The position numbers were made by a program, and so were the translations under genes. The notes below the pieces were generated by a model. It was not told the origin of the DNA. It made no database searches and was given only the letters and a program-made list of their open reading frames with translations. Shown one piece after another: positions 54,773 to 64,000 of a stretch of 64,000 nucleotides of DNA. Each line of letters opens with the position of its first letter. Position 1 is the first letter of the stretch. Origin of the DNA: Hirudinaria manillensis (lineage: Eukaryota > Annelida > Clitellata > Hirudinida > Hirudinidae); NCBI GenBank assembly GCA_034509925.1, contig CM067536.1, positions 7,755,001 through 7,819,000 on the forward strand, in the 5' to 3' direction.

Positions 54773-55319
54773 TACTTAGCAAAATAATTAACAAATTATT
54801 ATTTTATACGATTGCTATCTAAATTTAATTAATTCAACCGAAAATCAATTTAAATTAATTCAACAATTCGAACGACTTAATTAATAATTATTATAATTAA
54901 TAATAAATAATTATAAGTAATTCGCTCCAAAAAGATGTCGAGTTATTCGAAGGCGAATGAATTCAACGTTGTATCGTTCATTTTTTTTTTTACCAGGATT
55001 CAATTTTTGGATGGCTTTTGCCAGGATTGGTTCCTGCCGCTCCAGCGTGTGTCTGGTGTGATGGGTTGTTCAAAGTTATGATAATGATGATGATGGCATT
55101 TGTCTGCTTAATAGAGCGAATATTTAGCAAGAAATTAAATTATTATTAAATAATCGTAAATTAAATACTATTTCGTGAATAAAAGTTTATTTTTTAAAAA
55201 ATACTTTGAGTAATTGTAATGGAACGTGGCTGCCGATATAATAAAATAAACATATTTTACACACAAAAAATAATAATAAACAAACATATTATTATAAATT
55301 ACACAAAAATAAAATAATG

Positions 55320-55780
55320 TAATAACCCGGGGTCCTCAAACTAATTATAGAAGGTCAGGTTTATTGAAAGTTGTCAGATGGCTTGGAAGATGTAAAATGC
55401 TTAATTGATTAAGTCTTGAAATCTGCTGTTTCTCTTACTCTCGCTCTACTTTCCGAGGTAAATCCATTTGTCAAGGTACATAACCAAAGAGTCTGAATAG
55501 CAATTAATTATTTAATTATAAAATTATATTGCCGCTAAATTTAATTAATTACTAAATTAATTAATCAGCAATATAATTTCAATTAATCTTCAATTATCTG
55601 GATCCAGGGATCCAACAATAAGAATGGTCGATCGCAAATTTTTGAACAGGAGTTTCATGATCGGAGGCTGAGTTGACCTCAAACACGAAAAGTGCCTCTG
55701 CACAGGTGAAGCTCCGCGATTTCTTTTTTATTTCCAAGTGCAGTGGAGTCCTAAGAAATATTTTCATCGTCCATAATTCA
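55320..55780. other. Sequence found once in the array
   Basis: Starting near AACCCGGGGTCC and ending before CATAATTCACAAAAG, this segment has no second copy in the window. It contains a 12-bp inverted repeat (55521-55532 AAATTATATTGC and 55568-55579 GCAATATAATTT) and GGATCCAGGGATCC. A minus-strand frame (55594-55803) includes CAEALFVFEVNSASDHETPV, which I do not recognise. It may be an inserted element or a piece of original host DNA. Confidence 0.5.
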
Positions 55781-55810
55781 CAAAAGAACGGCAGTTTATA
55801 CAATAATTAT

Positions 55811-55980
55811 CAAAAACACCCTGGAGATTGGGATTCCCGCATCACATAAGAGCGTCTGCAAATTTAGCCATTTAATTGAGATTCGTTCTTATTTTGGATC
55901 ATTTTTGGTAGCCGTACCGGATATGGCTTTAGCGATGAAGATCCTACCTTCTGGATCGAATTCAAGCGCTTAATTTTTCG
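55811..55980 (-). repeat. Family II unit, third middle type
   Basis: The middle (TTTAATTGAGATTCGTTC region) differs from the other types while both halves are conserved. Here the 71-nt element is missing: the unit is joined to a family I left half at about 56060. Confidence 0.7.
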
Positions 55981-56779
55981 ATTTAACAACTTAATGGTGA
56001 TTTAATGCCATGAAACTAATTCCATTAATTTGAACAACTTCTTGTTCCAAAAACTTGAAAGATTTTACATAATGTTTGTCAAAAACAACAGGACTTGGAA
56101 GTTTCCGTTTCAATAAGTATTCGAAGGTGTCTGAGAATTTATAGAAAATATCTGTTCCTGTTTTTTTGGGTGGCTTTTGCCAGGATTGATTCCTGACGTT
56201 CCAGCGTGTGTCTGGTGTGATGGGTTGTTAAAAATCATGGTAATGATTACGATTTGTTTGCTCTATTGGGCGAATATTTAGAAAGATTATTAGCAAATTA
56301 TTATTTTATGCGATTACCATCTAAATTTAATTAATTCGACTAAACATCATCAATTTAAATTAATTCAACAATTCGAACGACTATAATTATAAGTAATTCG
56401 CTCCAAAAAGATTTTGACTTTTTAGGAAAAACAAAATATCTTGTCTTAAAATTATATTTGACAACAAACGTAAAGAATTTACAAATAAATAAAATAAATA
56501 ATAAACAAAAACTTTACAAAATGTTTTACGAAAACACCTGGACTTGAAAGTTCCCGTTTCTTATAAGACAATCGAAGGCGAATGAATTCAACGTTGTCAG
56601 CTCCTTATTATTTTTTTGGATGGCTTTTGCCAGGATTGATTCCTGCCGCTCCAGCATGTGTCTGGTGTGATGGGTTGTTCAAAGTTATGATAATGATGAT
56701 GATGAAGACGACGATGAAGACATTTGTCTGCTCAATAGAGCGAATATTTAGCAAGAAATTAATTCACACTATTATCGTC

Positions 56780-56852
56780 CACATAAGAAATACGAGAAAA
56801 AAAAAGAGATTAAAAATTTTGGGTTTGCCACCTTTGGTGTATAGAAGAAAAT
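56780..56852 (+). pseudogene. CR1-like pol remnant, truncated
   Basis: Encodes RLKILGLPPLVYRRKW, then the same deletion junction as at 33442. Confidence 0.7.
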
Positions 56853-57295
56853 GGGTTGATATGTTTACAAAAGCATGAATAACATGCCAATCCTTGATTT
56901 TTCTAGAATGATTATAAAATGAATTAAAATAACTATTATAAAATGAATCTTTATAAACTAAATCATTATTATATATAGACAATAAACTTATAGAATTTAT
57001 GAATAAATAATAAAATAAATAAATTTTACAAAATGTTTGTCAAAAACACCAGGACTTGGGAGTTTCCGTTTCTAATAAGATATTCGAAGGTGGCTGAGAC
57101 GTTCGAATTGACTAGTTTGCTTCCGAGCTATTTTTTTGGATGGCTTTTGCCAGGATTAATTCCTGAAAACTTGATAAATCATCAATTTAAATTAATTCAA
57201 CAATTCGAACGACTATAATTATAAGTAATTCGCTACAAAAACGTCGACTTTTTAGTAAAAACAAAATATTATGCCTTAAAATAATAAAACAATTA

Positions 57296-57590
57296 TTTTG
57301 GCAACCTGAGATAACGTGACTGATACTTTCTATTGACTTGTGGCAGAGCCTGCAAGTGCTACTAACGTTTTGTTTCAGGATGTTTTTTTGGTAATACCTT
57401 GTCTTCAGAACTTGGTCTTGGGCAGCAATGGTGAGACTTTCTGTTTCTCCTTTCATCCCACTTCTGTTGAGCCACAAAACAGTCATTTCTCTGCTAATCC
57501 CTGGTTTTTCTATATTTCTAAAAAATTGTCCATGCAGGGGTTTACTCTCAGATGTAATCAGATGTTTTCCAGCTTTTCTTTTTCTATTCT
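57296..57590 (-). pseudogene. pol fragment upstream of the zinc knuckle, inverted
   Basis: On the minus strand this encodes KPLHGQFFRNIEKPGISRE, WLNRSGMKGETESLTIAAQD, QVLKTRYYQKNIL and CRLCHKSIESISHVISGC. This is the segment that normally precedes the C-terminal domain seen at 20690, from a diverged copy of a related element. It ends at the zinc knuckle and runs into array sequence. Confidence 0.75.
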
Positions 57591-57639
57591 TTTCTTAAGT
57601 GCAACTGTGATTTTTGCGTCAGTGCAAATTTGAAAAAAA

Positions 57640-58115
57640 AGTTATCATTATTATTATTATTATTATTATTTCTTATATGGACGATAATCGAGTGAATTAA
57701 TTTCTTGCTAAATATTCTCTCTATCGAACAGACAAACTTCATCATCGTCGTCATCATCATCATCATTATCATAACTTTGAACAACCCATCACACCAGACA
57801 CATGCTGGAACGGCAGGAATCAATCCTGGCAAAAGCCATCCAAAAATTGAATCCTGGGACAAAGAATGAACGTTAAAACGTTGAATACATTCGCCTTCGA
57901 ATCTATTAATAGAAACGGAAACTCCCAAGTCCAGGTGTTTTTATGAAACATTTTTAAAGTTTATTTATTTTATTATTTATTTTATTTATTTGTAAATTCT
58001 ATACGTTTGTTGCCAAAAGTAATTTTAAGGCAAGATATTTTGTTGTTTTTTTTTAAATAAAAAGTCATCATCTTTTTGGAGCGAATTACTTATAATTATA
58101 GTCGTTCAAATTGTT
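57640..58115 (-). repeat. Inverted family I unit
   Basis: The only complete unit in opposite orientation (core complement at about 57815-57845). Its left border is an ATT tract at 57648-57670 and its right border is an AT-rich family I tail that continues in the normal orientation at 58130. It therefore forms a local inverted repeat with its neighbours. Confidence 0.85.
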
Positions 58116-58450
58116 GAATTAATTAATTAGAAGTAATTCGCTCCAAAAAGATATCGACTTTTTAGTAAAAACAAAATATCTTGCCTTAAAATTATATTTA
58201 ATAAAAATAATTTGACAAATTATGAAATTTTACAAAGAATAAAGTACAAAAGTACAATAAAATAATTAAATAAATATGTTATAAATTTTTAATCAAAAAC
58301 ACCTGGACTTGGGTTTTGCCGTTTATAATAAGACATTCGTTGCGAACTTTTTTTTTTCTGCGTGAGGTGTGTGGTCCTTTACCTTTTTGGATGGCTTTTG
58401 CCAGGATTGATTCCTGCTGCTCCAGAGTGCATGTGGTGTGATGGGTTGTT

Positions 58451-58590
58451 CAAAATTAGTTGTTCAAAGTAGGTCATTCAAAGTTCAAAATTAGTTGTTC
58501 AAAGTAGGTCATTCAAAGTTCAAAATTAGTTGTTCAAAGTAGGTCATTCAAAGTTCAAAATTAGTTGTTCAAAGTAGGTCATTCAAAGTG
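58451..58590 (+). repeat. Four-copy 35-bp tandem repeat with AAAGTAGGTCA
   Basis: Exact 35-bp period at 58451, 58486, 58521 and 58556. Each copy contains AAAGTAGGTCA (58466, 58501, 58536, 58571), a perfect match to the monomeric ROR/Rev-erb response element WAWNTRGGTCA. The same motif occurs once or twice in the corresponding place in other units, for example at about 20300, 28000, 34317, 43158 and 51918. Confidence 0.9.
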
Positions 58591-59837
58591 GGTTCATTCA
58601 AAATGATTTCGATTATTGTGACTTATGAGAGCATAAAAGAATGTTTAGATCCCGCCATATAAATTGAATTTCTAAATTTTTAATAAAACTCTAAAATGTA
58701 CAAAAATCAATTTTAATGTCGTCCTAAAACAGACTTGCTATTTATAAAATCGCTGGTTCGCGGGAATTTGAAGATGAAGTGGGAAAGGAAGGCTAAGGTG
58801 CTTGTTTGGGTAATTATTATGTAAAACGTAATATTATGTTAATTATTATGAAAAATATATTGGTCTGTAATTCAATATGGTAATTTGTGCGATTCATAAT
58901 ATTCCATTCATTTTATAAGAATATTAATAATAATAACAATAATAATGAATATTATTTTATATTGTTATAGTATTTTACTTTGTAATTGTTTAGGTCGTAA
59001 TCATTAAGAGTTCAACACCCAGTTACGATCGTCAATGAAGATCATAGATCTCGTTGAAGTTGTTCCTTCAGAAACGCGCTGTCGAAGCTAGTAAAAAACT
59101 GGCAGGAAATGGACGCAGATTGGAAATCGTTATGGCAAATTAAATTTGATAACAAATTTATCGAATTTATGAATAAATAATAAAATTAATAAATTTTACA
59201 TAGTTTTTGACGGTGGGTTAGTACTACGTCTGTACCAATTGAAGTTGTAACTCTGGGTTGGCTGCACCAATACCAATACGATAATTCGGTATTCATCTGG
59301 TTCATCTAAATTCTAGTTACTAAGGTCCAGGCATCCAGTTCATCCCAGTAAGTCTTTCCACGTTTGAATCCACGTTTGGAACGTCGTTGAATAAGTTGAT
59401 GTTGTTTCCATATGTTTACAAAAAGCATGAATAACATGCAAATCCTTGATTTTCTAGAATAATTATAAAATGAATTTAAAAAAAAACTATTATAAAATGA
59501 AATTTTATAAATTAAATTATTATTATATATAGATAATAAACTTTTAGAATTTATAAATAAATAATAAAATAAATAAATTTTGCAAAGTGTTTGTCAAAAA
59601 CACCAGGACTTGGGAGTTTCCTTTTCAATAAGACATTCGAAGAGACGTTCGAATTTATAAATTGTGTGGTCCGATTTTTTTGGATGGCTTTTGCCAGGAT
59701 TGATTCCTGCCGCTCCAGCGTGTGGCTGGTGTGATGGGTTGTTCAAAGTTATGATGATGATGATGATGGCATTTGTCTGCTTAATAGAGCGAATATTTAG
59801 CAAGAAATTAATTCACTCGATTATCATTCATATAAGA

Positions 59838-59990
<153 letters not shown>

Positions 59991-60495
59991 GATCAATATC
60001 AGATCTGAACCATGCAATCGGCTTATTAAAATTAATAATCTTTGCTACATCTGCCATGGAACTTCAAACTATTGTTTTTGACGGTTCTTCCAGCCACGAT
60101 GTTTCCTTTTCCTTTTCCTGTCGCTGGGTTTTCTAACAATCCTTCCGTTATTTGGTCTGCTGGTTTTGGAAATGCCGATTGACATCTGGCGACGTTTTTG
60201 TAAACTAAATATTATTTCGTGAAGAAAAGTTTATTTTTTTAAATCCAAGATTAATTGTAATGGAACGTGGGTGCAAATATTTCTGTTTCATAAAGCCGAC
60301 TATAAAATCTTACATAAGCACGTAAAACGTGTGCTGACTCTTAGGAACGATTAGAAAATAATTGATTAAATAAGTTTTGCAAAAAATAAAATTAATAATA
60401 AACAAACAAATTATTATAAATTACTCAAATATAAAATAAAATAAGAAATATGGCAAATTAAATTATAATTCACAAAAGTACGGCAGTTTATACAA

Positions 60496-60668
60496 TAATT
60501 GTCAAATACACCCTGGAGATTAGGATTCCCGCTTCACATAAGAGTGTCTGCAAATTTAGCCATTAAATAAAGTTACTTATCATTGTAAATTATCATTTTT
60601 GGTAGCTTTTTGCTGGATATGGCTTTAGCGATGAGAATCCTACCTCCTGGATCGAATTCAAGTGCTTA
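60496..60668 (-). repeat. Family II unit near 60.5 kb
   Basis: Near-copy of the unit at 32090, followed by the inverted-repeat element at 60771. Confidence 0.75.
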
Positions 60669-60770
60669 ATTTTTCGATTTAACAACTTAATGGTGATTTA
60701 ATGCCATGAAACTAATTCGATTAATTTGAACAACTTCTTGTTCCAAAAACTTGAAAGATCAACTTCCAAT

Positions 60771-60841
60771 CAATTGGCGTGGTTCGTGGGGTCAGACCCC
60801 GTAGGTGTGAAGGTGGGTTAGTACTACGTCAGTACCAATTG
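60771..60841 (+). repeat. 71-nt inverted-repeat element
   Basis: Copy with GTGAAGGTG instead of GTGACGGTG and GTCAGTACC at the right arm. Confidence 0.8.
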
Positions 60842-61804
60842 AAGTTGTAACTCTGGGTTGGCTGCACCAATACCAATACGATAATTCGGTCCTCATCTGG
60901 TTCATCTAAATTCTAGTTACTAGCATGAATAACATGCAAATCCTTGTTTTTTCTAGAATGATTATAAAATGAATTACAAAAAAAACTATTATAAAATGAA
61001 ACTTTATAAACTAAATTATTATTATAGATAATAAACTTAAAAAAATTATAAATAGATAATAAAATAAATCAATTTTACATAATGTTTGTCAAAAACAACA
61101 GGACTTGGAAGTTTCCGTTTCAATAAGTATTCGAAGGTGTCTGAGAATTTAGAGAAAATATCTGTTCCTATTTTTTTGGATGGCTTTTGCCAGGATTGAT
61201 TCCTGACGTTCCAGCGTGTGTCTGGTGTGTCATGGATTGTTCAAAATGATGATAATGATTACGATGACGACGATGATAACATTTGTTTGCTCTATTGAGC
61301 GAATATATATAGCAAAATATTATTTTATACGATTAGCATTTAAATTTAATTAATTCAACTAAAAATCATCAATTTAAATTAATTCAACAATTCGAACGAC
61401 TATAATTATAATTAATTCGATCCAAAAAGATTTTGACTTTTTAGGAAAAAAACAAAATATCTTGTCATAAAATTATAATTGACAACAAACGTATAGAATT
61501 TACAAATAAATAAAATAAATAATGAAATAAATAAACTTTACAAAATGTTTCATAAAAACACCTGGACTTGAAAGTTTCCGTTTCTTATAAGACAATCGAA
61601 GGCGAATGAATTCAACGTTGTCAGCTCCTTATTATTTTTTTGGATGGCTTTTGCCAGGATTGATTCCTGCCGCTCCAGCATGTGTCTGGTGTGATGGGTT
61701 GTTCAAAGTTATGATAATGATGATGATGAAGACGACGATGAAGACATTTCTCTGCTCAATAGAGCGAATATTTAGCAAGAAATTAATTCACACTATTATC
61801 GTCC

Positions 61805-61882
61805 ACATAAGAAATACGAGAAAAAAAAAGAGATTAAAAATTTTGGGTTTGCCATCTTTGGTGTATAGAAGAAAATGGGTTG
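61805..61882 (+). pseudogene. CR1-like pol remnant, truncated
   Basis: Encodes RLKILGLPSLVYRRKW with the same deletion junction, showing that all three remnants descend from one deletion event. Confidence 0.7.
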
Positions 61883-63297
61883 ATATGTTTACAAAAGCAT
61901 GAATAACATGCCAATCCTTGATTTTTCTAGAATGGTTATAAAATGAATTAAAAAAACTACTATAAAATGAAACTTTATAAACTAAATTATTATTATTATA
62001 TATAGATAATAAACTTTTAGAATTTATAAATAAATAAATTTTACATAATGTTTGTCAAAAACACCAGGACTTGGGTGTTTCCGTTTCAATAAGTTATTCG
62101 AAGGTGTCTGAGAATTTAGAGAAAATATCTGTTTGTATTTTTAAAGACAGTATGTCTTCCTATTTTTTGGATGGCTTTCGCCAGGATTGATTCCTGACGT
62201 TCCAGCGTGTGTCTGGTGTGTCATGGATTGTTCGAAATCATGATAATTATTACGATGACGACGATGATGATGGACATTTGTTTGCTCTATTGGGCGAATA
62301 TTTAGCAAAATAACTAACAAATTATTATTTGATGAGATTACCGTCTAAATTTAATTAAGTCGACTGAAAATCATCAATTTAAATTAATTCAACGATTCGA
62401 ACGACTATAATTATAAGTAATTCGCTCCAAAATGATGTCGACTTTTTAGAACAAACAAAATATCTTGACTTAAAATTATATTTAATAAAAATTATTTGAC
62501 AAATTATGAAATTTTACAAAGAATAAAGTAAAAAAAAAGTACAATACAATAATTAAATAAATATGTTTTAAATTTTTAATCAAAACCACCTGGACTTGGG
62601 TGTTGCCGTTTCTAATAAGACATAGAAGGCGAATATTTAACAAAGTAATCAACAAATTATTATTTTATCAGATTACCATCTAAATTTAATTAATTCAACC
62701 GAAAATCATCAATTCGTACGATTGTAATTATAAGTAATTCGCTTCTTTTGGAAAAACAAAAATATCTTGCCTTAAAATTATAATTGACAACAAACGTATA
62801 GAATTTAGAAATAAATAAAATAAATAAACTTTACAAAATGTTTCATAAAAACACCTGGACTTGGGAGTTACCATTTCTAATAAGTTATTCGAAGATTCAA
62901 TGTTGACTGTTGAGTATTGAGAATTCAGTTTTCACTTTTTGGATGGCTTTTGCCAGGATTGATTCCTGCCGCTCCAGCGTGTTACATTTTTTCTAAAATT
63001 AAATATTTTTCCGTGAAGAAAAGTTTATTTTTTTTTAAATCCAAGATTAATTGTAATGGAACGTGGCTGCAAATATTTCTGCTTCATAAAGCCGGCTATA
63101 AAGGCTTATATAAGCACGTAATACGTGTGCTGACTCCTAAGAACCATTAGAAAATAATTGGTTAAATATATTTTGCAAAAAATAAAATTAATAATAAACA
63201 AACAAATTATTATAAATTACTCAAATATAAAATAAAATAAGAAATATGGCAAATTAAATTATAATTCACAAAAGTACGGCAGTTTATACAATAATTG

Positions 63298-63470
63298 TCA
63301 AAAACACCCTGGAGATTAGGATTCCCGCTTCACATAAGAGTGTCTGCAAATTTAGCCATTTAATAAGGTTACTTATCATTGTAAATTATCATTTTTGGAA
63401 GCTTTTTGCTGGATATGGCTTTAGCGATGAGAATCCTACCTCCTGGATCGAATTCAAGCGCTTAATTTTT
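63298..63470 (-). repeat. Family II unit near the right edge
   Basis: Same type as 32090 and 60496, with a few substitutions. The inverted-repeat element follows at 63568. Confidence 0.75.
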
Positions 63471-63567
63471 CGTTTTAACAACTTAATGGTGATTTAATGC
63501 CATGAAACTAATTCGATCAATTTCAACAACTACTTGTTCCAAAAAACTTAGAAGATCGACTTCCAAT

Positions 63568-63638
63568 CAATTGGCGTGGTTCGTGGAGTCAGACCCCGTA
63601 GGTGTGAAGGTGGGTTAGTACTACGTCTGTACCAATTG
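63568..63638 (+). repeat. 71-nt inverted-repeat element
   Basis: Last copy in the window, with GTGGAGTCAGACCCC, which breaks one pair of the internal hairpin. Confidence 0.8.
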
Positions 63639-64000
63639 AAGTTGTAACTCTGGGTTGGCTGCACCAATACCAATACGATAATTCGGTCTTCATCTGGTTC
63701 ATCTAAATTCTAGTTACTAAGGTCCAGGCATCCAGTTCATCCCAGTAAGTCTTTCCACGTTTGAATCCACGTTTGGAACGTCGTTGAATCAGTTGATGTT
63801 GTTCTTTAGATATGTGTACAAAATCATGCAAATCCTTGATTTTCTAGAATGATTATAAAATGAATTAAAATAACTATTATAAAATGAAACTTTATAAACT
63901 AAATTATTATTATATATAGATAATAAACATTTAGAATTTATAAATAAATAATAAAATAAATAAATTTTACAAAATGTTTGTCAAAAACACCAGGACTTGG

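Larger units (their letters stand above)
45393..54930 (+). repeat. Higher-order block AB, copy 3
   Basis: The third copy. It starts with the same pol 3' segment preceded by the same AAT microsatellite as copy 2, and ends like copy 1 with the Tc1-bearing unit. It differs from the other two in its Helitron (for example CCCC where copies 1 and 2 have GGTC near 50360). Confidence 0.85.

Overview
The window is metazoan nuclear DNA, most likely from an invertebrate. It is AT-rich, full of trinucleotide and tetranucleotide microsatellites, has short spliced exons with GT-AG introns, and holds decayed Helitron, Tc1/mariner and two kinds of non-LTR retrotransposon sequence. No species can be named from the sequence alone.

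Region 1 (1 to about 19.1 kb) is ordinary genic DNA. On the minus strand, three exons at 6094-5901, 4922-4784 and 4524-4419 encode the N-terminal third of ceramide glucosyltransferase (UGCG). Their splice phases join exactly. The remaining exons are not recognisable between 1 and 4418 and probably lie beyond the left edge. On the plus strand, four exons (13049-14363, 15799-16030, 16400-16734, 17300-17796) join in perfect phase into an open frame of 792 codons. It encodes an Asn/Gln-rich protein with two coiled coils; the C-terminal coil resembles the FEZ1/LZTS/N4BP3 type. Its first intron carries a pure ATT tract of about 240 bp. The DNA around these genes is mainly microsatellite and minisatellite.

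Region 2 (about 19.1 to 64 kb) is a single dense repeat array with no host gene that I can recognise. Its basic unit (family I, about 50 good copies) has two conserved halves flanking a segment of about 45-60 bp that differs from unit to unit. A second family (II, eight copies) has the same layout. Read on the minus strand, both families encode a related peptide of about 47-58 codons, with the variable segment in its middle. The units carry modules: a 71-nt inverted-repeat element (11 complete copies), the C-terminal end of two retrotransposon pol genes, three Helitron copies with recognisable ends, two copies of a truncated Tc1 transposase, and retinoid-orphan-receptor-like direct repeats. 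The array has a higher order. An A-B block of 8.8-10 kb starts at 20,966, 36,568 and 45,393, and the middle copy is a visible recombinant of the other two. No module here looks able to make a full-length transposase or reverse transcriptase.

The most unusual thing in the window is this array of conserved units with unit-specific central cassettes. It could be old transposon subfamilies amplified as a satellite, or a diversified family of short exons. The sequence alone does not decide between these, and many copies are frameshifted.
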